Positions 16,911-25,567 of a stretch of DNA of 46,094 nt are shown here, piece by piece (position 1 is the first letter of the stretch; each line of letters begins with the position of its first letter). Source of the DNA: Candidatus Poribacteria bacterium (GTDB taxonomy: Bacteria; Poribacteria; WGA-4E; WGA-3G); assembly GCA_003635305.1 (NCBI GenBank), contig PYJE01000189.1, positions 1-46,094 on the forward strand. The letters run 5' to 3'. The position numbers were made by a program, and so were the translations under genes. Under the pieces are notes generated by a model. It did not search any database and was not told where the DNA came from. It worked only from the letters and a program-made list of their open reading frames with translations.

Positions 16911-16942
16911 CGGTAGGCGCGGTTTGCAACCGCGCCCATCGG
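16911..16942. repeat. R1 palindromic repeat copy
   Basis: CGGTAGGCGCGGTTTGCAAC and its degenerate second arm lie 28 bp beyond the stop of the pentaheme cytochrome gene, where a hairpin could protect or end the transcript. Confidence 0.85.
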
Positions 16943-16969
16943 GAACGCGCCATAGCGACCGGCCGAGGC

Positions 16970-17980
16970 TTATGGCACGATAGCACGCACTTCTGCCATG
17001 CGTATCCACGATGCCTCTGGGGTTTCCGTTGTGAGTTGATACCGGAGGCGCGCTTCAATGGTGTCTCCTGCTTGCGCGTCAAAGACAAAGGTTCGCCGCG
17101 CGTCGGCTGGGAGGCGATTGGCTTGCGCTTCGGAGAAGGTGTGCCGCGATGTTTGCCGCACGTTCCCCGCCGCTGTAAAAAGCGTGACATCAAGCACGAT
17201 GACGCGATAGATGTTGCCGGGAAGGAGGTGCCCTGCTTTGTTCTGCAGGGTGACAGTCGCGCTGTTCTCAGTAAAATTGAGATTCAGTGTGGCGGCGCGT
17301 TTGAGTTGCGCGACGCTGCGGCTGCCTTGCCATGTATGCTTTCGTCCTGCTATGCTTTCGTAACTCGCCGTGCTTTGCAGGCGTTTCACGGCAGGCATGT
17401 GGCAAGTAGCACACGTTTTGTTCTCCGCGGCGAACCTGCTTTCGCGGAAACTGGTAACCAAATCATGCGCTGGGACGCTCGGTTGCCCGTGGCAGGTGGC
17501 ACAAAGCGGTGTGGGTTCGGTATAGACAGCATTTGTGATATTCGCGTGAAAATTGGTTTCCGCACTTGCCGGAGGGCCGTGCATCGCACCATCGGCATCG
17601 AGGTGGCAGACGAGGCAGGAGACACCGGCCTCACGGTGCCGAGCGCGCAGTATCGGCATCTTTCCGATGCCGGTGACGAGGATAGGTTCGGGCGCGTGGC
17701 ACGCATCGCAGCGGTTCTCCCTGTCGGCGACTTGCGCAGCAGCCGCCTGATAAATTACGTCTGTCCATGCTTGCGCGTGCATCGATTTCTCCCACTCGCG
17801 CCAGATAGCAGGATGGCAACTTTTGCACTTTCCCTTCTGAAACGCTTGATATGCGTCGTCATGATGAGTTTTTGTTTCTGCACGCGCATTGCCTCTATCG
17901 GCGCGCTTTGACAACGCGATGAATGCCACGAAGAGAAGCGCGAGGCAGACAGATATAGTGAGTGTGCATCGCCGGTTCAT
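16970..17980 (-). CDS. Pentaheme c-type cytochrome (cytochrome c554-like)
   Basis: The 336-residue protein has an N-terminal signal or anchor helix (residues 5-24) and five CxxCH heme sites at C52, C91, C122, C160 and C190. Further histidines that can be axial ligands are H95, H134, H145 and H172. The C-terminal 130 residues have no heme and look like a beta domain (GHLLPGNIYRVIVLDVTL). The arrangement resembles the periplasmic cytochrome c554/multiheme family that moves electrons outside the inner membrane. Its start codon overlaps the hemY stop (ATGA), so the heme-using protein is made from the heme-synthesis operon. The electron donor and acceptor are unknown. Confidence 0.82.
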   Translation of the reverse strand: MNRRCTLTISVCLALLFVAFIALSKRADRGNARAETKTHHDDAYQAFQKGKCKSCHPAIWREWEKSMHAQAWTDVIYQAAAAQVADRENRCDACHAPEPILVTGIGKMPILRARHREAGVSCLVCHLDADGAMHGPPASAETNFHANITNAVYTEPTPLCATCHGQPSVPAHDLVTSFRESRFAAENKTCATCHMPAVKRLQSTASYESIAGRKHTWQGSRSVAQLKRAATLNLNFTENSATVTLQNKAGHLLPGNIYRVIVLDVTLFTAAGNVRQTSRHTFSEAQANRLPADARRTFVFDAQAGDTIEARLRYQLTTETPEASWIRMAEVRAIVP

Positions 17981-19437
17981 CGGTTTTCCTCACATAGGAG
18001 CGCGAGCGCGGCTTGCTCACCGCTGTGGATGCAATCCGGAATGCCTATCCCGTGATAGGCGTTCCCGGCGAGAGCAAATCCCGGCAAACGGTTCGCTAGC
18101 GTTTCGATTTCGTTGACGCGTTCCTGATGGCCTACCTGATACTGCGCCATCGCTTGTGTGTGTCGGCTAACAAGAGAGAAAATCGGCTCTTTTTTGATGC
18201 CGAGTAGGTTCGCGATATCTCGCAATGCTGCTTCTGTCAAGCTGCTTTCGGACGACTCTCGTTCTTTTTGGACAAACGCGCGCAACAATACGTGTTCCGC
18301 TGGCGCGCGGTTTTCAAATTTAACGCTGCTAAAGGAACAACCGATAAGGGAAAGTTCCTCAGTTGCCGGCACGACGAACCCCATACCGTTCAGCGGATGC
18401 GCTACCTCTTCACGGCGGAATGCGAGGTTAACGGTAGCGGAGGAGGCATAGGGAATCGCTTGGAGTTTTTTGGCAAGGACGGGCGAGACGTTTTCACATA
18501 GGATGCCTGCTTGTGGTGCCGGCAGCGCAATGCAGAGGAGTTCCGCCTCAAGGATTTCGCCATCTGCGAGGGATACTTGCCATCCGGTTCCGCTTTTTCG
18601 CTGCTGAAGCCTTGTAGCACGGGTGTTCAGATGGAGATATGCCCCGGTTGAACCGTCGTGATGGACAGGTTTTCCTCGCACCTCGGTCAGATGAACTTGC
18701 TGTAACCTGTCAACGAGTGTCTGCATCCCGGCGGTGAATGAGAGAAAGAGACTGTAGCGCGGTCCGCTGGTGCCGCTCGCCGTTTTTGCCTGCCGTTTTT
18801 GCGCGAGAAGTGCTTTGATGATACTGCCGTGTGCCCGTTCCATCTCCAAAAAGCGCGGAAACGTCGCCTTGAGGCTCAAATTTTCTGCATCGGAGGTGTA
18901 GATGCCACCTATCATGGGTTGCGCCATCCGTTCAAACGCCTCAGTGCCGAGTCTGCGCCGCACGAAATCGGCGACGGATTCGTCTGCATCGCCGCCGTTG
19001 CTGCGCGGGATGAGGAGCTCAAGTCCCATCCGGAGTTTGCCTCGCCAACTGAAAATGGGGCTCTTGAGGAAGGGTAGCAGCGCGCCGGGTGCCATCATGT
19101 AAAAGCCTTCCGGGACCGGGTGCAGTTTTCCGTTTTGGACGACGAAGCTGCGGCGCATTGTAGAATTCGTGCCGATTAATTCATCGGCGAGGCCGAGTTC
19201 TTCGCACAGTGCCTTCGCCCACGGTTTAGTGGAGATGAAGGCATCGGGGCCGTGCTCTATCAGGAAACCGTCGCGTTGAGTGGTGTGGATAACACCGCCA
19301 ATCCTGTCACTGGCTTCAAGCAGTGTGACATGGAGTGGGATACCCCTTTTCTCTGCCTCGCGCGTGAGACGATAGCTGGCGGCGAGGCCTGTAATACCGC
19401 CGCCAATGACAATGGCGCGTTTGGGTTGCTGGTTCAT
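17977..19437 (-). CDS. hemY: Protoporphyrinogen/coproporphyrinogen oxidase HemY type
   Basis: This is a 486-residue FAD enzyme that removes six electrons from the porphyrinogen ring near the end of heme synthesis. It opens with the dinucleotide-binding motif AIVIGGGITGLAASYRL. It continues with family marks LLEASDRIGGVIHT, GPDAFISTKPWA and PMIGGIYTSDAENLSL. It closes with GNAYHGIGIPDCIHSG. Length matches HemY (about 450-490). The start could be ATG 19437 or GTG 19467. The latter overlaps the hemH stop (GTGA) and would add ten residues. I kept the ATG, as the homologues begin just before the GGGITG motif. It lies 26 bp after hemH and overlaps the cytochrome gene. No chdC is visible here, so the pathway branch (coproporphyrin or protoporphyrin) stays open. 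Confidence 0.93.
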   Translation of the reverse strand: MNQQPKRAIVIGGGITGLAASYRLTREAEKRGIPLHVTLLEASDRIGGVIHTTQRDGFLIEHGPDAFISTKPWAKALCEELGLADELIGTNSTMRRSFVVQNGKLHPVPEGFYMMAPGALLPFLKSPIFSWRGKLRMGLELLIPRSNGGDADESVADFVRRRLGTEAFERMAQPMIGGIYTSDAENLSLKATFPRFLEMERAHGSIIKALLAQKRQAKTASGTSGPRYSLFLSFTAGMQTLVDRLQQVHLTEVRGKPVHHDGSTGAYLHLNTRATRLQQRKSGTGWQVSLADGEILEAELLCIALPAPQAGILCENVSPVLAKKLQAIPYASSATVNLAFRREEVAHPLNGMGFVVPATEELSLIGCSFSSVKFENRAPAEHVLLRAFVQKERESSESSLTEAALRDIANLLGIKKEPIFSLVSRHTQAMAQYQVGHQERVNEIETLANRLPGFALAGNAYHGIGIPDCIHSGEQAALALLCEENR

Positions 19438-19463
19438 GACGAGACGTGGCAACTGGCTTTCCC

Positions 19464-20411
19464 TCACAGAAGTTTTTCGCAGGCGAGCGCGGCTAACATG
19501 TTGATGAACTTCGGATGATTGCCGACGGTGCTTGCGCGGATAAACTCAATCCCGCACTCGGCCGCTGTGGCCTTTGCTTCGATATCCAGATCATAGAGCA
19601 CCTCAACGTGTTCGCAGAGGAACCCGATGGGTGCTACGACGATGGTTTGAACGTCCGTGTCTTTCTGTTCGCGAATCCAATCGTTGATGTCGGGTTGCGT
19701 CCAGGCGACAGGCGTGTTTTCCGCTTGACTCTGGTAGGCCAAGGCGAATTCGGTTTTGCCGAGTTTCTCCGCGACTTTTGCCGTAGTTTCCGCGAATTGC
19801 TGCGTGTAAGGCGAGGTTTTCGCCGCCGCTTGCGGAATAGCGTGCGCGGTGAAGACAGGTGTGGCATTTTCTAACGTTCCGTTACATGCTGTTAACATGA
19901 GGGCGGCGATGGCACCGATGTATCCTTCGTGCTTCCACCACGGGGCTAGATAGTCAATCTGCGGGCGCGCATCCTCTGGCAAAGCATCGATGCCCTTCTG
20001 CACGGCTTGGATATACCATTCCCAGCTGACTTTGGATTGATGCGGTGCCATGATGATGCCCAGTATCTGTTGATGCCCCTTTTGTGCCATCTCGGCGACA
20101 ACGTCCTTTAAGTAGGGGTTCCAGTGCCGAAATCCTGTGTAAACGGGGAGCGCGACATTTCTGTTCTTGAGGGCGTTCTCCAAGGCGCGCGCCTGCTGGA
20201 ACGTCAGTTCATTGAAGGGTGAGAACCCTCCCAGTTCGATGTAGTGACTAGAGACATCTTTTATTCTCGGCAATTGCGATTCGGCTGTGCCGACGATTCC
20301 TTCGACAAAGCAGTATGCCTCGCTGGGGCAAGTTTCGTATTTTTGGCAGCATCCCGGGGTCGGTCCGCCGAAAGCGACGAGTAGGATGCTATCGTATTTT
20401 TTGTCGGACAT
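19464..20411 (-). CDS. hemH: Ferrochelatase
   Basis: This 315-residue enzyme inserts ferrous iron into the porphyrin. Marks are LLVAFGGP at the start, LGGFSPFNELTFQQARAL, TAHAIP with the metal-pathway His190, and GFLCEHVEVLYDLDIEA with Glu270. Length is normal. The N-terminal loop after GGP is unusual: PGCCQKYETCPSEAYC holds four cysteines (C21, C22, C28, C34), where common ferrochelatases have an acidic, cysteine-free loop. The gene follows the MBL-fold gene after a 176-bp gap filled with R1 copies and precedes hemY by 26 bp. Confidence 0.93.
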   Translation of the reverse strand: MSDKKYDSILLVAFGGPTPGCCQKYETCPSEAYCFVEGIVGTAESQLPRIKDVSSHYIELGGFSPFNELTFQQARALENALKNRNVALPVYTGFRHWNPYLKDVVAEMAQKGHQQILGIIMAPHQSKVSWEWYIQAVQKGIDALPEDARPQIDYLAPWWKHEGYIGAIAALMLTACNGTLENATPVFTAHAIPQAAAKTSPYTQQFAETTAKVAEKLGKTEFALAYQSQAENTPVAWTQPDINDWIREQKDTDVQTIVVAPIGFLCEHVEVLYDLDIEAKATAAECGIEFIRASTVGNHPKFINMLAALACEKLL

Positions 20412-20448
20412 TTTTTATGCTCCTTAGGATTTACGCATCGCGAATCCA

Positions 20449-20584
20449 GTAGGCGCGGTTTTCAATCGCGCTATCCAACGCGTGCGCCCAAAACTGTGAG
20501 AAGTCAAAGTGCGTCTACCCGTGAAAATGATGAAACGTGCGTAAGGCTTGTTCCTTAGGCGTTGTTTGAAACTGCGCCTACCGG
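20449..20584. repeat. Two decayed R1 copies
   Basis: GTAGGCGCGGTTTTCAATCG (20449) and TTAGGCGTTGTTTGAAACTG plus CGCCTACCGGG (20555) fill the gap between hemH and the MBL-fold gene. Confidence 0.8.
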
Positions 20585-20587
20585 GTG

Positions 20588-22057
20588 CTAAACCATATTT
20601 GCTAGTTGCGCCGGCATGAACCGTGCGTCGGCGGCGATTGCTTTTGCGAAGGCGGCTTTTGCCGCTGCTTCGTTTCCGTTGGTGCGGTGTGCCATCCCGA
20701 TGCAGAAATATGCCTGCGCGAGTTGCGTCCCCTGAATGCCGAGGGACATCGCTTTGTGAATGGAAACAAGCCCGTCATCGGGTGCATCGCCGTTGCGGTG
20801 GGCGGACAGGATTTCGGACTGGCCTCGCAGCAGGTGCGCTGGCGCGTAAGCCGCGTTCAATTCCAAGGCGGTATTGAGGGCCTGTTTTGCTTCGGCGAAG
20901 AAGTCGCCTTTCTCAAGCACACTAGACACGGTGCGGGAGGCGCGTATCAGCAAGCCGGCGTATGCTGTCCATGCCGCTGGCAGTTGCGGATATGTTTCTG
21001 TTGCGGTTTTTAAAATCGCGATGGCTAAGCCGAAGTCATTCCCTTCTTCCACTTCTTCCGATGCCTCGCGATATGCGTCAAAATCTGCGAATTCGCGTAT
21101 TTTCTGGCTAAGACTTTCTGCATCCGCCGCCGGAATAGCAGAGGGTTTGAGGTGCTGCCAACCGGGCTCCATATCATCGATGAGCCCGCGATAGACGCGC
21201 AAAATCGCGTAACGCGGTGTACCCCAGACTTCGGCGATATCCCGAATCCAATCGGGAAGGTTCGCCTCGAGTTCTGTCAACAATGCGTTTAACGGCATGC
21301 CTTTTTCAAAGCGGTTTCGCACTTCGGTTAGGAAATACGATTCGATTTGAATCAGCAGTTCCATCTCTGCGTCGTGTGCCAAGGGACCGTGCCCTGGCAA
21401 AACGTGTTTTGGGGCATAAGTGCGGAGTTCCTTGATGGTGTTTATCCAATCATGGTTCGCCATGAGCCCTTCGTTCATGACAGGTTGCCCGAAAATTGGA
21501 AAACTGCCTGTCATGACGGTATCTCCGGATACGATGCATTCCTCTGCCGGAATGCGGATAGCGGTTGCATCGTCCGTTTCCGCTTTGCCCAAGTGAACGA
21601 GATGCAGGGGTTGATTGCCTAAATCCAGTTCCATTTCTTGAGCGAACGTCTGCGTTGGAAGCACGGGGGCATCCCCCAGTTTAAAACCGCGCGAGGCGAG
21701 AAACGCCTCTTGCCGTGGCGAACGGGATACCATAAAATCCTTTGTCATCTCGCGGGCGACAATTGTTGCCCCGGCTTCGTGAAAAACGGCATTGCCATTG
21801 GTATGGTCCCAGTGATAGTGCGTATTTATTGCGTATAAAATCGGTTTATCTGTCACGCTGCGAACGGCTTTGAGCAGGCGGCGCGCCATCACTGGATTCA
21901 CCTGCGTGTCAATCACCGCGACTCCGTTATCGCCGATGATAACCGTAGAATTGACGACGTTACGGAAGAGATAGACGCGTTCTGTTACTTTGACGAGTTC
22001 GCCGTATTGCCGTGGTGCATAAGGGTTTTCCATCGGGCTAGCGCGTTTTGTTCTCAT
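20588..22057 (-). CDS. MBL-fold metallohydrolase with helical TPR-like C-terminal half
   Basis: This is a 489-residue protein. Residues of about 20-265 are a metallo-beta-lactamase fold with NTHYHWDHTNGN (H80, H82, D84, H85), HLG, SGDTV and PGHG, which supply the full set of metal ligands. The second half has helix pairs typical of tetratricopeptide repeats (AAWTAYAGLLIRASRT, AKQALNTALELNAAYAPAHL, AFAKAIAADARFMPAQ). ATG 22057 was chosen because GAGGA lies upstream; ATG 22033 is an alternative. It sits between hemE and hemH in the same direction. A role in heme synthesis is not known for this fold, so it may be a passenger or handle a by-product. The substrate is unknown. Confidence 0.85.
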   Translation of the reverse strand: MRTKRASPMENPYAPRQYGELVKVTERVYLFRNVVNSTVIIGDNGVAVIDTQVNPVMARRLLKAVRSVTDKPILYAINTHYHWDHTNGNAVFHEAGATIVAREMTKDFMVSRSPRQEAFLASRGFKLGDAPVLPTQTFAQEMELDLGNQPLHLVHLGKAETDDATAIRIPAEECIVSGDTVMTGSFPIFGQPVMNEGLMANHDWINTIKELRTYAPKHVLPGHGPLAHDAEMELLIQIESYFLTEVRNRFEKGMPLNALLTELEANLPDWIRDIAEVWGTPRYAILRVYRGLIDDMEPGWQHLKPSAIPAADAESLSQKIREFADFDAYREASEEVEEGNDFGLAIAILKTATETYPQLPAAWTAYAGLLIRASRTVSSVLEKGDFFAEAKQALNTALELNAAYAPAHLLRGQSEILSAHRNGDAPDDGLVSIHKAMSLGIQGTQLAQAYFCIGMAHRTNGNEAAAKAAFAKAIAADARFMPAQLANMV

Positions 22058-22128
22058 TTGGGTTCCTCTGTCTGCTGCCTGACTGTTTTGGCGGCTCCTA
22101 AATCGCCGCGTTCAAAGTGGGGTTGAGT

Positions 22129-23283
22129 CTACCGGAACGTTTTCGCCGCCTGCACAAAATGTTTGACGTTTTCAAACGGTGTGTCTCTATGCAACCCGTG
22201 GCTGAGGTTCAGAATGTGCCCCGTTTTTCCACCTTGTCTTAGGCAGTCGTGGACAGCCGTTGTGATGTCAGCGAAGGTGCCATCGCGGAGGATGTCGTTG
22301 TCGACGTTCCCCTGAAAAGCGATGGGATTCTCTGCCGTTTCAGCCCTCGCTTGTGCGAGGTTCACGCATTTCCCGACGCTCAGCACGTCGGCACCGCTTT
22401 GATGCATCAAATCAAGTTCCGCGCACTCTTTTGCGAATAGAATCGCGGGGACACTTCGGTTGAGTTCGGCGAAAATTTGCTGATGATACGGCAACACGAA
22501 CTCTTGATACATTGCCCGCGGCATCACATCGGCGATGGACTCGAACAACTGGACTGTCTGAACGCCCTCGGCGATTTGGTAGTTCAGATAATTGATAGTG
22601 GCATCGGTTAAACGGGAGAGCAGTTGATGCGCCAGTTTCGGTGACTCGGTGAGCATCTGAAACACCACTTTTGCCGGAGGCGGCACGGAAGCGGGATTAC
22701 AAACCGCGCCTACCGGTGTTAATTCGGAACCCTGTTTCATAGGACTTGTGCCGGCGATGAGAAACGCGGCGAGTGTCATCGGCGCGCCTGCGAAGCCGAT
22801 GAGCGGCAGCTCTCCATCCAACGTTTCTCGCAGTGTGCGGATAACCTTTCCCGTGAAAGCCAGTTGTGTGGGCGCGTCGTTGAGAGGTTGAAGTGCTTCC
22901 ACCTGCTCACGGCTACGGATAGGTTCACTGAGAACCGGACCGGGGGTAAACCGAAAATGCGCGCCCATCGGGCATAGCGGCGTAAGGATGTCTTTGTAGA
23001 CGATAATTGCGTCTACACCGATGCGCTTCGGCAACAACGAGATTTTGACTGCCCATTCCACGGCGGTATCTGACATCGGAACGGGACAGGTGCGGAAGAG
23101 GTGCTCCAGCGGCAGATTTATCTCCTCTCGGATGCGGCGATACCCCGGGTCTGAGCGGCCTGCCTGTCTCATCATCCAGACAGGCACTCTATCGACAGGT
23201 AAGCGGCGTGCGGCGCGCAAAATCCGGTCATTTTTTAACGGCGGTATCGGTGTTGCGAGTGATGTTCGTTCTTTCTTGAGCAT
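22129..23283 (-). CDS. hemE: Uroporphyrinogen decarboxylase with repeat-derived insert
   Basis: This 384-residue cytosolic enzyme takes four carboxyl groups off uroporphyrinogen III. PVWMMRQAGR (residues 34-43) carries the catalytic arginine region, VYKDILTP the substrate loop, LIGFAGAPMTLAAFLI the next strand, and ILNLSHGLHRDTPFENV the end. It is longer than usual (about 340-355). Part of the excess is TPVGAVCNPAS at residues 189-199, which is exactly what the R1 repeat encodes, placed in the loop after AFLIAGTS. The frame is kept and all catalytic motifs remain, so the enzyme is probably active. It starts 9 bp after the LamG gene's stop. Confidence 0.93.
   Translation of the reverse strand: MLKKERTSLATPIPPLKNDRILRAARRLPVDRVPVWMMRQAGRSDPGYRRIREEINLPLEHLFRTCPVPMSDTAVEWAVKISLLPKRIGVDAIIVYKDILTPLCPMGAHFRFTPGPVLSEPIRSREQVEALQPLNDAPTQLAFTGKVIRTLRETLDGELPLIGFAGAPMTLAAFLIAGTSPMKQGSELTPVGAVCNPASVPPPAKVVFQMLTESPKLAHQLLSRLTDATINYLNYQIAEGVQTVQLFESIADVMPRAMYQEFVLPYHQQIFAELNRSVPAILFAKECAELDLMHQSGADVLSVGKCVNLAQARAETAENPIAFQGNVDNDILRDGTFADITTAVHDCLRQGGKTGHILNLSHGLHRDTPFENVKHFVQAAKTFR
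22691..22717. repeat. R1 repeat inside hemE
   Basis: GCGGGATTACAAACCGCGCC plus TACCGGT matches the R1 family (one arm and centre, with the other arm decayed) and is translated in frame on the minus strand as TPVGAVCNP. Confidence 0.9.
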
Positions 23284-23292
23284 AACGTGTTG

Positions 23293-24111
23293 TTAGTCTG
23301 CCTTGAGTTTTCCCCAGGTTGTTGCCAATTTTCCATTCGGTTCTACGGGAGCAACGCCGAGCACTTTTCCTACACCCTCGTCCATGAGGGTTTTCAGTTC
23401 TGCCTCGCTCAGCGTGTCGTTGAACATCGCTACGTCATCGATGATGCCTTTGAAGTAGCCGCCGTCGCAGCCGTGTCCTGCCGGACAGAGCCCGCTTCCG
23501 ATGAGGAGTCCTTTCTCTGGCTCGCCGACTTGGTTCGGTCCCTTTGATTTGAATTCTCCATCAATGTAGAGTTCGTATTCCGTGCCGTTGTAAATGCCCG
23601 CGATAAAATACCATTCATTTGGTGCGTTGAGCGGGGTTGTCGCGGCAGCGCAACCTGCTTGACAACTTTTAAATTCAAAATTGCCGCCGTTCCAGAATTC
23701 AAACCACCAATTCGCGCCGCCGCCATCGCCCGGGTTGCCGTTGGCGATGACGAGAGTGGCGGAGCCTTTTCCTGCTGGGTTATTCCCACCGACAGCAGTG
23801 GGGTGCATCCAGAACGTAACAGTGAATACCTCCGGGTTAAACAAGGGTGAGGGAGCGATTTCGACGTAGTCGTCTTTCCCATCAAAGACAACGCCTTGCC
23901 TGAATTTGCCTGCGTCCCATTTCGCGCCTTCTTTCAGTTCGCCATCGTTTCCATTGCCGGATAAGTCGGCGACGGTTTTGCCTTTTCCCTCATCAAAGAG
24001 CCAGATGCCGACGACGGTACCCGGGTCGATTTTGGCATGACTGACTGCCGCGCAGGTGACGAGACACACGGCGAGTGCGATGCCTATCGTTTTCCGTATG
24101 AGACATTTCAT
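23293..24111 (-). CDS. Secreted LamG/concanavalin-like domain protein
   Basis: The 272-residue protein has a signal peptide (residues 1-26, ending SHA) and a single LamG-like jellyroll: GIWLFDEGKGKTVADLSGNG, VVFDGKDDYVEI, FTVTFWMHP, EWYFIAGIYNG, YELYIDGE and GIIDDVAMFNDTLSEAEL. Such domains bind glycans or proteins outside the cell. Two cysteine pairs (SCQAGC, LCPAGHGC) may form disulfides. The start overlaps the upstream membrane-protein gene's stop by 4 nt. Only 9 bp separate it from hemE, so it appears to share that transcript although the functions look unrelated. Confidence 0.85.
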   Translation of the reverse strand: MKCLIRKTIGIALAVCLVTCAAVSHAKIDPGTVVGIWLFDEGKGKTVADLSGNGNDGELKEGAKWDAGKFRQGVVFDGKDDYVEIAPSPLFNPEVFTVTFWMHPTAVGGNNPAGKGSATLVIANGNPGDGGGANWWFEFWNGGNFEFKSCQAGCAAATTPLNAPNEWYFIAGIYNGTEYELYIDGEFKSKGPNQVGEPEKGLLIGSGLCPAGHGCDGGYFKGIIDDVAMFNDTLSEAELKTLMDEGVGKVLGVAPVEPNGKLATTWGKLKAD

Positions 24112-24440
24112 TTGCGAGCGTCCTCCTTTTGGTGGCGTTCAATAAATTGTCGGAGTTTGACGAAACTTTTGACGTTTTTCATGATGCGTCCGCTTTCGCG
24201 TTCTTCCAGATAGAGAAAAAAGCCCATGAAATAGAGACTCGCCAGGAAGAGGGTGAACCCGGCGAAACAGCGCGCCATCGCCCAGTAATCAGACCGGAAG
24301 CTGAGATAAGGTGCAACGGTGGGTGTATCACTTGTCGTCTCTTGTTGCCATTGAACAGAGACGAAGTCGCCTATCGCCGTTATCCCGAGTGAGAGAAAGA
24401 CTATTGAAAGGACAAAAACGATGAAGAATGGGATGCCCAT
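24108..24440 (-). CDS. Small two-helix membrane protein
   Basis: The 110-residue product has hydrophobic helices at about residues 4-24 and 59-80 and a basic, helical tail (ERESGRIMKNVKSFVKLRQF). Both ends probably face the cytoplasm. I chose ATG 24440 (MGIPFF), with GAGG about 11 nt upstream; an upstream in-frame ATG at 24470 would overlap the methyltransferase gene. The stop overlaps the LamG gene start (ATGA). The family is not recognised. The tight coupling suggests it is made together with the LamG protein. Confidence 0.65.
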   Translation of the reverse strand: MGIPFFIVFVLSIVFLSLGITAIGDFVSVQWQQETTSDTPTVAPYLSFRSDYWAMARCFAGFTLFLASLYFMGFFLYLEERESGRIMKNVKSFVKLRQFIERHQKEDARK

Positions 24441-24450
24441 GGCATGTTCC

Positions 24451-25488
24451 TCACGGATATGATTCGTCAAAGAGCTGCGGGGGTGCGGATGAAATCATTG
24501 CAACCCGCTGGCGCGCGTATTCGCAGTAATCCGGATTAATGTCATAGCCGATGTAGTGTCTGCCGAGCCGTTTGCAGGCGACTGCCGTTGAACCCGAACC
24601 CATGAACGGATCTAACACCAACGCGCCGATGGGGGTGAGCAGACGTAAAAACGCCTCCACAATTTCTACGGGGTAGATAGCCGGGTGCTTGCTTCCTTTG
24701 ACAGCGGCTACCGGCGTTTCAATCACATCGCGCTTGATTTTGTTGCCGTGCATACGGATAATCGTAAATCCTTTGTGCTTCAGTTGCAGCGTGCGTCCAC
24801 CGATTTGTCCACCGAACGGTTCCGCGTGAATGCCGCGGATCTTCATGCGGAAACTGTGTGTTTTGCCGCACTGCACCTCTTGGATGACTTCGGTGAGGGA
24901 GTGCCGGGCATCGGTTTTCTCCGCGTCCGACAAATCGGATTGCGCGATGAGCTCAAAATAGCGTTGTCCGACGTTCGTTCCCACCTTTTTGCGCGAAGGC
25001 TTCGGATGCGGCTCTTCCGCTAAAAATCCGTTGCGCTCGTAGAAATAGTCGTCCGACTTGACGAAGTGGAAGAACGGTTCTGTGCTACTGACTAGCCGAC
25101 GGCGAAACTGCCGCGGTGTCGGATTGCTCTTCACCCACGTGATTTCGTTCACTAGTTTCACCAGCCCCGTTTCTGTCGCGGCGAGCGCGAACCGATAGGG
25201 GACGAGGAGCAGGTTGCTGTCCTGATACTTATCACCGACGTTAAAGACGAGACTGCCATCGTCTTTCAGCACGCGCACGCATTCGCGGAAGAGGCGCAGC
25301 AGCGTCTCAAGATATGCCTCGACGCTTGTCTCATTCCCCATGCCGCCTCCACCGTAGTCGCGCTGCTGAAAATAGGGGGGTGAGGTGATTACCAATTGGA
25401 CGCAGTCAGCCGGCAATCGCTGAATGAGTTCCAGATTATCGCCGCAAAGAACCTGGTCGAACGGTAAATTGTCTTTAATGTGTGACAT
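24451..25488 (-). CDS. DNA methyltransferase, TSPPY class
   Basis: This 345-residue enzyme transfers methyl from SAM to DNA. The catalytic motif TSPPY (residues 35-39) comes before the SAM-binding motif DPFMGSGST (about 301), the order of the beta class, whose members make N4-methylcytosine or N6-methyladenine. CGDNLELIQRLP precedes TSPPY as usual. The central 150 residues (with PRQFRRRLVSSTEPFFHF) are the likely target-recognition part. No restriction enzyme gene is near, so it looks like an orphan methyltransferase. ATG 25488 was chosen over an ATG 48 nt upstream, because family members begin a few residues before CGDN. It is followed by the small membrane protein 10 bp on. Confidence 0.88.
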   Translation of the reverse strand: MSHIKDNLPFDQVLCGDNLELIQRLPADCVQLVITSPPYFQQRDYGGGGMGNETSVEAYLETLLRLFRECVRVLKDDGSLVFNVGDKYQDSNLLLVPYRFALAATETGLVKLVNEITWVKSNPTPRQFRRRLVSSTEPFFHFVKSDDYFYERNGFLAEEPHPKPSRKKVGTNVGQRYFELIAQSDLSDAEKTDARHSLTEVIQEVQCGKTHSFRMKIRGIHAEPFGGQIGGRTLQLKHKGFTIIRMHGNKIKRDVIETPVAAVKGSKHPAIYPVEIVEAFLRLLTPIGALVLDPFMGSGSTAVACKRLGRHYIGYDINPDYCEYARQRVAMISSAPPQLFDESYP

Positions 25489-25567
25489 GCATCCGATGTC
25501 CTTCTTCGTTTCGCCGGGGATGTTCGGGCCCAGCATGCGAGCCCGAACGACAGAAGTTCCGAGTGGA

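Noticed and set aside
22129-23283. hemE as a pseudogene because of the R1 insertion
   Set aside because: The insertion keeps the frame, and all catalytic and C-terminal motifs are intact.
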